From assembly GCA_030549335.1 (NCBI GenBank), contig CM060193.1:61409146-61473145 (forward strand): a stretch of DNA of 64,000 bases, written 5' to 3'. Each line of letters opens with the position of its first letter. Within the stretch, counting starts at the first letter, position 1. The DNA comes from Pontederia crassipes (Eukaryota; Streptophyta; Magnoliopsida; Commelinales; Pontederiaceae). The position numbers and the translations under genes were made by a program. The notes under the pieces are model-generated. The model searched no databases and was not told the origin of the DNA. It saw only the letters and a list, made by a program, of their open reading frames with translations. This document shows positions 35,171 to 47,908 of the stretch, in pieces.

Positions 35171-35192
35171 CTGCAGATATATATATCTGCAG
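35171..35192. other. 22-bp perfect palindrome in the 5' leader of the small gene
   Basis: The half-site CTGCAGATATA is followed directly by its exact inverse complement. It lies between the TATA box and the ATG at 35258, so it would be transcribed and could form a hairpin, or bind a dimeric factor. Confidence 0.7.
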
Positions 35193-35257
35193 AGCGTTGG
35201 CTAGAACTCTTGTGGATCTCATCTCCATTTTTCGACGACAGTACCAAAACTAAATCA

Positions 35258-35557
35258 ATGTCTCCCTCCGCTGCCATGCTCTTCCTCGGCTACCAATGGG
35301 GCATCCCGGTTTCTTCCCGTCCGAGTCCGATGGCCGCCGACGCCTCTCCTCCTCCCGCCGCCGCCGCCGCCATCGTTGCCTCCTCCTACCTGAACGCCTT
35401 CAAGAGCTTCCTTTCCAGCCGCTCGCCTTCCTCGCCGCCCGTGACGGCGGCGGAGCGTGCCTGCAAAGAAGAGGAGGGTTGCGAATCCGGCCGATCTCTT
35501 CGCGGTTTGGAGGACAAGTTCCATGAGGCGCTAGAGATTAGCTGCTGGTCTATTTGA
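35258..35557 (+). CDS. small plant protein of unknown function, 99 aa
   Basis: I do not recognise the family. The frame is GC-rich (Ala, Ser and Pro codons ending in C or G) in strongly AT-rich surroundings, a good sign of real coding. It has a short hydrophobic start (AMLFLGYQWGIP, 6-17), an Ala/Pro-rich low-complexity middle (26-42), a Ser-rich segment (50-62) and a charged C-terminal helix ending LEDKFHEALEISCWSI. The start at 35258 is chosen because composition changes there and the TATA box at 35076 would exclude the upstream ATG at 35093. Met7 (35276) or Met25 are alternatives. Single exon; no close neighbour on the same strand. Confidence 0.6.
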   Translation: MSPSAAMLFLGYQWGIPVSSRPSPMAADASPPPAAAAAIVASSYLNAFKSFLSSRSPSSPPVTAAERACKEEEGCESGRSLRGLEDKFHEALEISCWSI

Positions 35558-35785
35558 TGTGTGATCGGTTTGTGGTAGCTTGTGATGTAATATTGTAAAG
35601 TTGTAGCCACTTTTTTTTTTCTTGTTTTGTTTCCAATCGGGTTGTCTGGAACAAATATATGAATGTATATATCTCCTAGAAAATGTTGAGGGCCTCGTTT
35701 TCTATTAGTTTTTTTTCTCTTTCATGGAAGGGAAAGGAATATATTTCCAGTTGAAATTAATTATTTAGATCGATTATGTTTTAAT

Positions 35786-36160
35786 CAGGGTGTTCGAATT
35801 CGATGACTTGACCCCATCCGATCCACGGCAATCGGCACGGCAATCGGGTACCCGACCTTGGATCGGATATGGGTTAAAACGATCTATTCGATTATTTTAT
35901 TATTTTTTAATTTTTTTCCTTTTTTATTTAAACTTAGGTCTATATTTATTTTTAAAAATTAAAATAAAATAAAATGTAGAAATAATATTTAATTGTTAGA
36001 AAACTTATTTTATGTTTTAAAATAAATATTTTTTTATATTAAATAAATATAAATTAGTAAGAAAAAAATTTTTACAAAAACAATTTGTCCGACCACCCGA
36101 CCCAACGGGTTTGGCTGTCAAAATGTCCTTGACCCGAGACTTGACCCATAAACATCCCTA
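35786..36160. mobile_element. hAT-type MITE, 375 bp, perfect 8-bp target duplication
   Basis: GTTTTAAT occurs at 35778-35785 and 36161-36168. Ends are CAGGGTGTT and, on the other strand, TAGGGATGTT. Inside, GACCCGA-type phrases face each other. No open frame, so it depends on an hAT transposase elsewhere. Confidence 0.88.
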
Positions 36161-37179
36161 GTTTTAATAAAAAGGAAAAAATATTTTGTTACCCCGTAGC
36201 ACCATTATACATTTATTAATTATTATCCGTTTCACGATAGACGATAGATAAAAAATTATCCAATTAATCAAATCACTGGATACATAATAAAAGAGGTAGT
36301 ATAAATATTAAATTCTTTAAAGATTAATTATCAAGTCAATAATTGTTTTGTGCGAAGATAAAGAACAAGCAACAAATCAGAAAAAATATCCGAAATTGCT
36401 TGTTTTTTTCAGCTATTTTGCGGAGTGTTAACAAGATTATTTTAATGAGTTTTTTTCTTCCGAAAGCTAATTATTAAACAAGATTCCATTTCATTTATGA
36501 ATATTGGTTTTAGAACAGTGTTACATTAATTGATAATTTGGAGGGCGTGCCGATTTTTCAATGCGTGGAAACTGATTTCTGGTATCGCCGAAAAAAAAAC
36601 TGAGTGCATCAAGGTAATTTACTACCTACCACGTTATCTTATTCTAATTCTAATTCTAATCCATAGGCCATTTTGAATTGTATTATGTGTGAAAATAATA
36701 GCTCATTTTAATAAAACATGTGATATTTTTTTAGATAAACAAGCATGAGTATTTAAATTGATGGATAGATTTGTTTGTTCATAATAAAAAGGTAGATTTT
36801 CATCAAACTTCGCGGTTTGTTCACAATATTTTTTCCTTTTTAGGTTGGATCAATATTTAATAGTAGATGATCATTTAAATTAATTAATGATCTCATTATG
36901 ATATCAAACAATTAAATTTATCTTAACTTTTTTATACTAAGATTCACCATTATATTTTAATATAATTGTTGAACTACACGTAATTTTTTTATGGATTTAC
37001 ATATGAATTTTTTTCATTAATAAATATTAAACTTTCTTTTTTTTTGTGGAGGGAGGGGTTAAAATAATAAATTATTGTATCATGCAGTAAACATTTCTTG
37101 TTTAAAAGTCGTACGAAACATCCAAATCTTCACATTTTTTAAGGAATTTTGCAATAGAGGTCAAAGTGGTTATCGCTTT

Positions 37180-37660
37180 TAGTAAAAAAATCATTCATTA
37201 TTTTTCGAATAGATTTTTTTAATTACAAAACCATCATAAAACCATTTAAGAAAAAAAATATTCTCTAATGATCGGTTTTTTTATGATTTTTTAGGATTCT
37301 TATTAATAAATAATATTTTCAAAAAATATATAATATATTAAAATTAATATTAACTTATTTAATTTTATAACTAAATATAGAATATAGTGGTAGAACTATT
37401 AAATTAGAGTTTCATAATGTGATAAGAATATACTAATCTATATAAAATAAATTATTACATCAATAATAAAATAGTTAATTATATCTAAATTAATTATATA
37501 AATAAATAATAATAAATAAAAATATGTTTCATGAGCCCTATGATTTTTTTAGGTGGTGTCCTAATTTAAACGGATCGATTTTATTCTATTTAAAAATCAC
37601 CCTAAATTATATTAAAATTCTAATTTTAATTTTTTTCGAGACAGATAGATTTTTCGATTG
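37180..37660. repeat. AT-rich dispersed repeat, copy 2
   Basis: Diverged relative of 34430-34920, same phrase order. Confidence 0.5.
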
Positions 37661-38019
37661 GTTCAGGTTATTTTGCAACCTTTAACTCAACAATCTTTGC
37701 AATTATTTTTCATAAATGGGCTTAATTTTTTTCTCTAGCCTATATGGGTTTCGACTTGGGCTCAGTTAGTACTTGGTGCCCATGTTATTTATTGTCTCTT
37801 GTGCACGATTTGGGTCTGACGATTTTGTTTTAGCTCGAGCTACAAGATTGCAATAAATTTTTTTGGGTCTGACGATTTGGCTCTATCTATAGTTCTTAGA
37901 AAATAATTAACATAACATATCCAATAATTGATTAGTCTGGCTAATTCAATTCTATTTTAATAACATAGAGAGTTTAGATTTTGGCTCTACAAAATTTTAA
38001 GGGTCTTTGATTCGGGAAT

Positions 38020-38395
38020 AAATCAAATATAATTAAACAAAATAAGAATATATTGATCGAATGTTATTATTTTAAAAAATTTGTTTAGAAAACCGTGAAA
38101 TCACTATTTTTCATACCAAGATGAGAATATAGTTATTCTTATCATTTATCAAAATAATTATATTATCATACTGTTTAATCAATTTCTTTTATTTTTAATT
38201 ATATGTTATTATTATTTAACTTCTCTTATTATTATTATAATAACTAGTATCGATTATTTATAATAAAATATTATATTTTAAACATATATTCTCTTCAAAT
38301 CAAACTAAGAATATATATAATTTTTCAAGAATATGATATTCTCTTATTTTATTTCATTCAATTCTAGTCTTATTCTTCATTTTTTTTATCCAAAC
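38020..38395. repeat. AT-rich MITE-like repeat (Harbinger-like by wording)
   Basis: Begins near TTTGATTCGGGAATAA and ends near TATCCAAACAAT, the outward wording of Tourist/Harbinger-type MITEs. Shares internal phrases with 33960-34250 and 61115-61415. Ends are not well matched. Confidence 0.4.
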
Positions 38396-39081
38396 AATAT
38401 TTGAGTTAGAAAATTTGAACTTTACATTTCTTTGCTCGAGGACAGTAAAGAATCCAGAATTATCATGGGATTAATTTTTTTTTCAAATGATAAATATTTT
38501 ATTCTCGCTTAGTTTCGAGTTTGAAACATGTATATCTCTGCTAGGAGCTTTGACGACTTTGTGTGACGTAGATTAGACGATTGATAATGAACTTGAATTT
38601 TAATTCTACTACTTCAAATATTGTGGTAGCAATCGAAAAATATATATTTTTCATTAAAATAGATCTAAATATAATGTAACTTAAGTGATTTAACTGTCAT
38701 CAGCCAACATCATAGTTTTTTTTGTTAGTACGAGCATGATATTTTTGGCTAAAATCAGTGTTCTCGCATTTTGTTTATAAAAAAAATTGCACGAAAAATA
38801 GTGGATCCACAAGACGATGTCCTACATTTTATTTACACGGGTATCAAAAAAATAAATTTAAAATGTTCATCGTCTCACTAACAGGTGGAGATTAAAATTT
38901 CCATGATTTGATCCGAGTCGTTTATGATGTAATGAAAAATTTGGATTCAATCGATGCAATTGTTCAAAGGACGTGCACCTCCATTAGTGATATAATGTTA
39001 ATGTACGAGATTATATAAAAATGTAGCAATATAATCTGAGTAAAATAAACATATCACACCATATGCTCTATGATGTTGTAC

Positions 39082-39903
39082 CAGCATTTTTAAAATCAGA
39101 CTGGACTAACTAGTTCGATAAGTTCAATCGCGAATCGATCCAATTAGTATATAAAATCTATTTTTGTAAAAAGTCCGATTAAACCGAATCAATCCGGTCA
39201 AAACCGAATTGAAAAGAAAAATTGGTTCAATTCAATTTTTTCAAAAATAATAAGAGAGAGGTGAATAAATGGAAAAAAGGAAAGAAAGGAAGGAAAGTGT
39301 AGGATAATAGGAAATTTGGAATCATGGAAGTAATATAAGTGATTTGATTGTAAATAATAAATTTATGTAAATAATAAGGAAAGTAATTTGAATTCGAAAT
39401 GAAATTGGAAAGATAGTAATAAAGATAAAATTGAAAAAAAAATTATCTTGAACATAAATAAGAATGTGACAAAATTTTAATTACTATAAATATTATACAA
39501 TAAAATATGAAAATGGAAACATAATAATGTAATAAATTTTGTGTGATGAATTTATACAAGAAATCAAATAATATGGAAAGAAAATATGATTTTGAAAAAT
39601 AAAATTAGGGCAAGATAATAATAATGGAAATCAAAAAAAGGAAATTATTTATGAATTTATTAAATAATTAAATATAAAATTAATTAATGATAAAAAATAT
39701 ATATTCTTAAAATGTAAAAAATAAATTATTAATATTTGATTAATTTAAAATGATGATTAATATATTTTTATTTCATCATTTTTTTACCTTTTATACTTTT
39801 ATTTGTAATATATTATTTTAAAGTAATAAAATAATATTATTTTAATAAAAAATAATTCAATCCAATCGAATTATAACCTAATTGGCCCGATTTAAAAACA
39901 TTG
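39082..39903. mobile_element. hAT-type MITE, 822 bp, perfect 8-bp target duplication
   Basis: TGTTGTAC at 39074-39081 and 39904-39911. Ends are CAGCATTTTTAAA and, on the other strand, CAATGTTTTTAAA. The interior is AT-rich with AACCGAAT phrases near the ends and no transposase. A different family from the two GACCCGA-rich MITEs. Confidence 0.85.
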
Positions 39904-40405
39904 TGTTGTACAATACATATCCAAATCCATGTATTGAAAAGGTTTCTTACATAAGCAATGAACTCATATAACATACAAACAACATAAATCTAAACGTTTG
40001 TAATAAGTTAGATGGGGACGGAGCCAAAATGAGAATTTAGGCTTTGCGTGTGACGGCAAAGGTAGAGTTATATTATATTATATTATATATATCAAACCTT
40101 TAATTCAATTGAGAAAAAAAATACTTTAGGATCACTATCTATGAAAAATAAGTTATAATTATAAATATTTTTATTATTATTCATCATGCATATTTTTCCT
40201 CTTTTGCATTTATCATGTTAAAGAAAAATATGCGTAAATAACTTTTTAATTAATTAATTTGATTAGTTATAGAAAGGAGTCAACATTTTGAGTATAATAT
40301 ATTATACTTGCATATAATGCGTGTATTATTCTATAAATTTTAAATATACACGTATATTCTCTTATTATCTCAAATTCACAAGATTAGGGTCTTCCCATAT
40401 ATTTT

Positions 40406-41085
40406 CTATATATAGTAATTAATATATATTACTGTATATATAATATTTTCCAGAAGTTAGGAGGTTTAATATTTATAATATTTTCTACACTATTATTTAT
40501 AACATTTCAAAAAATTAGGGGGCCTAACATGAATGTAGTTCCGTACATAGTCCATACTTTAATTATCATGTCTATTTTAAATTGTTAATTGAACACGAAC
40601 CCTCTAATTATAATTTTTTATTTGTATATCATGTGAATCTTAATAGTAATTAAATAAATGAAAGGTACTTTTTGCATTCGCACCAAGATCATTGATTCCA
40701 TTTAAGTTTGTAGTCATATATAGTATGACCAGCTATATATAGTAATTAATATATATTACTGTATATATAATATTTCCTATGTCAAGTTCACAAAATAAGA
40801 GGAGGGTCATATCATATATATTATATATAACAATAATTTACAGTATTATTTATAATATTTCAAAAAATTAGGGGGGCAAGGCCCCCTAACATGAGGGTAG
40901 TTCTGTCCATAGTCGATACTTTAATTATCATGTCTATTTTAATTGAAAACGAACCCTCTAATTATAATTTTTATTTGTATATCATGTGAATCTTAATAGT
41001 AATTTAATAAATGAAAGGTACTTTTTGCATTCGCACCAAGATCATTGATTCCATTTAAGTTTGTAGTCATATATAGTATGACCAG
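40406..41085. repeat. tandem duplication, two units of about 330-350 bp
   Basis: Units 40406-40732 and 40733-41085 both run from CTATATATAGTAATTAAT to ATATAGTATGACCAG and share CATGTCTATTTTAATTG-like, CGAACCCTCTAATTATAA and TTTTTGCATTCGCACCAAG. The second has extra sequence near its start. Confidence 0.9.
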
Positions 41086-42896
41086 CTACCAACTACACGT
41101 TCTTGTTGGGATTAAAGCTGGTGGATTCTAATCATTTTCACCATTAATGAGTGGCAACTACTCGGATAACAAAATGATAGATTCCTAACAAAAATGATAG
41201 TCAACAAATGTAGTATAAAACTCGTATTCTGTAAAACGGGAATATCATCAACTAGTCAAAACAAAGGAAGGAAACAACTTTATGTGATCATAGATAGAAT
41301 GCTCGCCACATTTTAAGAATTATGACTCATATTAATTGTTAATTTTTTTAGGCTAGTTGGGTAAAGAACTATTATTTATCGATATATTATTTATTATCAT
41401 TTTATGAAGAATAAAAGGCACTTTATTCTTATCACTTCATAAAAGAAGTCCAATGGTTTTACATATAAGTATTTTTGTTATTTTACCACTTACCATTGCA
41501 CATAATGGAATAAATTTTTTAACAAAATAAAGTGCATTATCTATTAATATATGCCCCGTCACTTTCTCCCAAAGGATGCTACAAGTGTTGAGCGATCCTT
41601 AGTACGTCAAAATATTATTTGCTTCGGATTTTTGGTCCACATAAGTTTAAAAAAAAGATAGAGGATGCTACTAATAAATCCGTGATCATCTTTGTGTTTT
41701 GTCCATAAGAAACTATACGATCACTCCCTAAAGAATTCAACGTTCTTGTTGAATAGATCATGGGTGAGATCCCCATATGATTTAAGTGAGCACGCGAGTA
41801 CGATTATGATATCTTTTGTAACATCACTTTAACCCGTCAAGATATTATTCGCTTTCGATCTTCACCCTGCACAAATTTAAAACATGAATTGAAAGATAAA
41901 GGAAAATGATACTAACAAGTTTATGACCATCTCCATGTGTTTATCCATATGAGACTACCTTTGAGCTTTTGATCTTTTACTTTGGGGCTTTACAGTTTGT
42001 CAACTACTGAATTGGATTCCCTATAACAATGTGTATATTTAAAGAAGGTAAATGATTCAGATAGCTTGTGTAAGTTTGCCATTAGAATTCAAAGCCTTTT
42101 CAAGGGTGCTTGATCTCCTTATTAATAATTCTGATCATGATAAAGAATACAACTGAAGTTAAATATGGACGAATTGAACTTCATTGCATGGATGGAGGCC
42201 TTCCAACATTGTTTAGACCTCCTTTCAACATCTTAGCTCGCATGCAAATAAAAGATATTCATTATGATTCTGAATAATAAATTTTGCACCCTTCGACTCA
42301 AAATGAGATGGTGAAAGAAATTAACCTTCACTAAAAAAGGGGACATGCCTCTCACCATATTATAGGACATGTTTACATATGGCGTACATTAAGTATGTTA
42401 TAATGCTTTCAGTTATAATCCTACATGGGCTCCTATGTAGTCAGATGCTTTAGTAATGGGGCGGCGAAGTCGTCCAACCTCTACGGAGGTCTCGTTGCTC
42501 GGACAACAAGTTTGAGGAGGGGTCTAGGGGGGATCCCTCCCTGCGGGGGCTCGGGTCCGTCTTCGAAACTTAGACGATTTTTAGGGTTTATATTTCCTAT
42601 TTTGTTATTGAAGTTTTCTATATAAATTTCACGATGGTTAGATTATTTTGCATCCTTGTAATTATCGTTATTTCATAACAAAAAGAGTCGCTCCTTGAGG
42701 ACGTCGCTCAATTTAAGGTGAACCTCGTAAATCTCATGTGTTCTTTTGTAATTGTGCGATCTCTTTCCTCTTTTCGTAATAACGCATTTTCATAAATATC
42801 ATGATTTAAATATGCAACATAAAATTTGATCATAACATTAGTAAATTTTCGATTATGAAATTAACAATTTTATCAATATCAATTTTTTTAAGGAAC
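41086..42896. other. intergenic with two degenerate repeat units and a GC-rich patch
   Basis: 41570-41720 and 41818-41960 share the order GTCAA(A/G)ATATTATT(T/C)GCTT, a GATGCTAC or GATACTAAC phrase, and a CCATCTCCATGTGTTT-like end. 42440-42560 is a GC-rich patch (GGGGGATCCCTCCCTGC). None is coding. Confidence 0.4.
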
Positions 42897-44787
42897 AAAT
42901 GGGCGTCCCCCGCTTAAGTAGGGGGGACGGTATCCCCTATCTGCGCATCTGTCCGATGCGCATTAGACGGATGCGCAGATATTCTCGCGGTTCGCAGGAA
43001 GAAAGGCCGGCTCGGCGTGCTGTTCGGCGGACGTGGTTCGGTGACGATCGGTTTAGCTGTCGAGGGTACAAAAATGGACAACAGAAGGCCCTCTCTTTCG
43101 CCCTCTTCTCTCTCTCCTCTTCGTTTCGTCCGCCTTCTTCTCTCCTCTCCTCTCCGCGCGATCTGGCCGGCCTTCGGACCATTTTTTGCTCTCCGCGCGG
43201 CAGCACGACGCCGACGAGCACCCTTGTTTCTCTCTGTTTTGCCCTCTTCTATCCTCTCCTCTTTGCGTGATCCGGCCGACCTCTTTCCTCTCTGCTTGGC
43301 AGCACAACCCCCTGGCCAGATCTGCAAACCCCCTCTCAAATTCGCGACTTGCTGTCTCTCTCTGGCCATCTGCGCGCAGTGGCGACCACCACCACCCCCA
43401 CCCGCCGCGGCCAGATATGCGTGCAACGGCGACTCCCTCGCCGAGGTACGCTGCTCCCCCGCCGAGCTCCAATGCCAAGCGCCCCCGCCGAGCTCGGCCG
43501 CCAAGCGCCGTGACCCCTGTCCGAGCCCGCCTCCCTATCAGCCATCACTCCCCGCCGAGCTCCACCGATCAGCCTCGTCGAGCCCTCCGTGACCCTTGTC
43601 CGAGCTTGCCTCCTTGTCTGCCGTCGCTCCCCCGTCGAGCATTGTCGATCAACGCAGTCGTGCGCCGTCGAGCACTCCACTACCGCTGTTCGCCAATCAG
43701 CCTCGTCGAGCCCGCCTCACTACCCCGAGCGTAGCCGAGCCCGCCGAACTCCATCTGATTTGAACATATGCATTCCTTAATTCATTTGTATTTTTTTTGG
43801 TTTTATTTAGGATGATTATTGTCGGTGCCTTTTTATTGTAATGGAGTATGTAAACATATATGAAAAATAGTAGAAAAGTTCTTCAATTCTTCACTCCTGC
43901 AGTCAAGATTGGATGTCGCATAACATATATTTGAGTTGGGGAGTAATGTGATCCTGCTGCATTTCATAAAAGTTGGCACATGACATGTTTGTAGAGGATG
44001 CAAAAGAAAGAAAAGAATGAAGCCAATATTGGGCACACATTCTTGTTGGCACATACACCATCACAATCGGCAAACACATTACTTGTGTGCTTATTACAGA
44101 AGAATCTAAGCACTGAAACAATTACCATTTTAGTTTCCACATAAAAGAAAATACTCTCCTTTGTCTTTGTCCACATGAACTGTATATGTATATGGTTGCA
44201 GGGTGCGTTCGGCGGCGTGAGGGTGTCAGCGGGTGGCAGCGCGAGGTCGGCGGAGGCGCTTGGCGGCAGATAGTGAGGCGGGCTCGGACAGGGGTTGCGC
44301 TGTCCGGGCTGATCCGCGGAGCTCTGCTGGGGCGCTTTAGCGGAGCGGCGGTAGACAGGGAGGTAGGCTCAGACAGGGGTCGTGGCGTGCTCAGAGAGGC
44401 TGATCGGCGGTGGAGCTTGATGTGTGTGGGGGGGCGCTTGGCATCGGAGCTCGGCGGGGAGCGGTGGCGGACAGGGAGACGGGCTCGAACATGGTGGCGA
44501 CGTGCTTGGGGTAGCGGATCTGCTCAGAGAGGAGAGGAGAGAAGATGGCGGGCGAAACAAAGAGGAGAGATAGAGAAGAGGGCGAAGGAGGGGCCCTTCA
44601 CGTGCTGTCCATTTTTGTACCCTCACGAGCCGACCAGTCCTCAACGAACTGCTCCCGCCGAATCGCTCACCGAGCTGGCCTTTTCTCCTTGCAAATCATG
44701 AGAATATACGCATCCGTCTGATGCGCATCGGACGGATGCGCAGATAAAGAGTACCATCCTCCGTATTTAAGTAGGGGATGCCCATTT
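42897..44787. mobile_element. 1.9-kb long-inverted-repeat (Mutator-like/fold-back) element, GC-rich
   Basis: The left end AAATGGGCGTCCCCC...TATCTGCGCATC is matched in inverted orientation by the right end GATGCGCAGATA...GGGGATGCCCATTT. The match continues inward through GAGGGTACAAAAATGGACA (left near 43059; inverted near 44610) and CCCTCTTCTCTCTC into repeated GTCCGAGCCCGCCTCCCT blocks, so the arms are roughly 600-850 bp around an AT-rich centre (about 43760-44200). No transposase and no recognised gene; the many overlapping open frames on both strands come from high GC. Flanking target duplication not found. Confidence 0.7.
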
Positions 44788-47780
44788 TTTTTTAATAATA
44801 ATAATAATGATCTAATACCGTAACGTTTACTCGCGCCTTCTTGCGTATCGGCCATCACGGATGACGTCATACAAATGGGTAGTCCATATTTTGTTATTAT
44901 TTTGTAAGTTTTCGACTCCCCGGATAAAATATAATAACGGTACTCGGATCGTGACCCTATGTATGCCACGTGTCACCAGAGTAAAATAGGTCAAAAGATG
45001 AAATAAAATTAAGTACCGATAAGTTGCTCCCAACAGCACGTTAAGGAGACAACTTGGATGTTGACGAGACATTAAATGATACATAATATAAATAAAAAAA
45101 ATGACGCATTAAATTCATCTATAAGACTATAAGTAGTAATATGCATTTTGCAGAGGATAATACGTCTAAGCAACGTAGTTATAATTCAGATACGAGACAC
45201 TAAATTTGGCATAATCCTTTTATTTTATTACGTCTAAAATAAGTTTGATAACGCATGCAGATTCATTAAACTTAAAAGTTAAAACCATATCACGATAAAA
45301 CATTAACAAAATATAAATTATAAGATTAAAATCACTGTCCACGTTTTTTTCTTACTTATTAAGGATTGCAACTACTGATTTAATTACATTCATCATGACT
45401 ATTTCAAGTTATTTCACGTCATATAAAAATAAATGTCGAGCCTAGAAAAAGTAAACTATTTTGATAATTTGTTTTCATTCGCTTTTACTTTTAAATCATT
45501 TCATCCATTGCGAACAACGGTAAGGGGGCGTTTTCCTACAAGCAATTTTTTTAAATTATAAATAATCTGAAGTTAAATTACCTGGACCCATCACAATTGC
45601 CTATGAAATGAAAATTCACATTAAGTAGGAGGGGGGTGTCCATCCAGATTACCACCCGAATGACAATCTATTTTTATTTTCTTTTAATTCCTACTCTTTC
45701 TCAATCTTAGACAAATAAATTATAAAAATAATATAAAAATTCATATAACAACAATAAATAATAATATTATCATCATAATTAATAATATTAATTTATATAA
45801 AAATTATTTTATTATTGTTATTCACATGAATTGCACATTATTATTTTGTTATTATTTTAAATATTATATACATTACCATTATTTTCATTAAAAAATATAT
45901 GAAATATTTAAAATTATATTTATTTAAATTATTAATTTTATTTGAGCTTTTAGTTAGATTATATAATATTTATTTTAATATTAGTGATAAATAGCATTTT
46001 AGTAAAAATTGTATAGAGACATTTAAATTGCTTAAAAGATTACTTGTATATAGTAAACAAGGTAATGCATATTGTTGATAATTTAATAGGTGGCAATCTT
46101 TCTGATAGGCAATGCAGATTGGTAGATAATGTGAAAAGGTAATACAGTAAACGCCTCCTAAATTATTAATTTCAAAAAGTACAAATGACATTAGTTTACA
46201 TAAATAAATTGAGTTGCAATACATTTATAATGATGTTAAACTGATCCAGCTTTTTTAGTTTTTTTGGGTTAATGTTTTAAATCTTTTCTGAACTATATTG
46301 ATTTTTCACGTCTGTTTTTAATGTATAAACTTTTAAACTATGCTGTAATTTTCATTTTAATTCATCTGTCATGTTCTATTAATTTTTTTTTATTTTTTAT
46401 TTTTGATTTATTAAATAACTAAACTATCTCAACGAAAAAATAGACATTTATTTCAAATCACAAGAGGATACTTTAGTCATTTAATAAATAAAAGAAAAGT
46501 TAATAAATGGATTAAAGTGAAAATCGTAATATAATTTAGAGAAGCGTTACGATAAGTTCATATATTAGAAAATTATTATAATTCAATAAAGGTTTAAGGA
46601 ACTAATCCTATTTTTTTTCCAATGTGTTGGAATCAAGTCCATAAAGTTATCCCTTCCATTTTTTTCACTTGTTTTTTTCCCTTTTGAGACTGTTTAAATT
46701 TGTATTATATGTTCTTGTTATATTATCAGTATTTTCCCCCATAATTTACACAACATTTTTATTTTTATTGTTTCTTAGGATTATATTAGAACATAACAAC
46801 AATGTAATCATATTTTACTATATAATACTGATATTTTTTTAATCTAACTAGTTTAATTTTCGATATATAGTATATAAATTATACTTGGTGATATTTAAAT
46901 ATTAATAAATGATCAGGTTAACGGTTAGTCTGTTAATTTAAAAAACGTTTATCATCAAATTACTTAAACTTGAGTTGTGACCAACAATAAAAATAATAAT
47001 CAAGAGACTATTGAAAAAAACTCATTAAATAAAAAAATAGAGGTTAGCTAAAAGATTATCTTCTGATAAGGTTTTGAAATATTATTAAATAAATGAGAGT
47101 TTGTCATGCTTCATTAATGTTATTCCATTAAAGGTGTTGGAGAAGCTCCATTAATACAATTCAAAAAATTTAAAAAATAGGATTTCGATTTAATTTTTAA
47201 TAAATTAAAATTGATCCACTTAAACTCGGAACCAGACAAAAAAAAGATAAGGGATCGATTTTTATTTATCAATATTTTTTAATTGATTAATTAATAAGTT
47301 ATCAATTTTCTTATCAATCCTATAATATAATAGTTGTATGATTTAGTATTCTTCTATCGTATTTTGCAATTTTTATATATTTCAAATCTTAGTTCTAAGT
47401 TTTATATTAAACTCATAATATTAAATATATTTAATTTAGTTTATTTTTATTACTTGAATTTTTTAAAACATAATGTTAAAGTATACATCTGAAAAATCAT
47501 TAAAAAATAGTCCTTTTTAGGAATGCTAACCGTATTTGGATCGTGATTTATCGATCAATAATTCTAATGATATATGATTAAATTTTATCTTTTAAATATA
47601 TTATTTATCTAAATTATGATTAGTAAATCCATATAAATATGCATCTTATTTTGTTTCTTGTCCAATTGAGCTGGCCGTTCAGCCGTCGTCGTGAACTCAT
47701 TATTGTGTTCGTGTTCAAATTGGTCCGCTGGCACAAACAGAAGAGTCCTAAACGGTTCGGTCATCGCAACATACCGATTA
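44788..47780. other. AT-rich intergenic, upstream of ABCD1
   Basis: No gene, RNA or bounded repeat recognised over about 3 kb. Confidence 0.5.
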
Positions 47781-47799
47781 CCGTAAATTTATGGGGAAA

Positions 47800-47908
47800 A
47801 AACTGCGGTATCAAGAGAGGAAGTAGACGTTCTCCGAACTCCGACCTTTTTAATCGCTGCTCCCTCCTCCGCACGAGCCCTAGAGATCGATTTGGGGATG
47901 TTTCTTCG
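47800..47908 (+). other. putative 5'-untranslated first exon of ABCD1
   Basis: A pyrimidine-rich leader-like stretch ends in a donor at 47909 (TTCG|GTATGTGG), and a good acceptor at 50284-50285 (CTGTTGCAG) precedes 92 bases of leader before the ABCD1 ATG. A first, non-coding exon with a 2.4-kb leader intron is inferred; the exact transcription start is not visible. Confidence 0.35.

Larger units (their letters stand above)
36169..39073. other. AT-rich intergenic with repeats
   Basis: Holds 37180-37660 (copy 2 of the repeat at 34430) and 38020-38395 (a relative of 33960-34250). No gene recognised. Confidence 0.5.

Noticed and set aside
35093-35257. N-terminal extension of the small gene from the ATG at 35093
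   Set aside because: It lies about 10 bp from the TATA box, has AT-rich non-coding composition and spans the palindrome; the GC-rich coding pattern begins at 35258.
42914-43734. Long overlapping Arg/Pro-rich open frames on both strands
   Set aside because: They occur in nearly all frames of GC-rich inverted-repeat DNA, as expected from composition, and show no domain.
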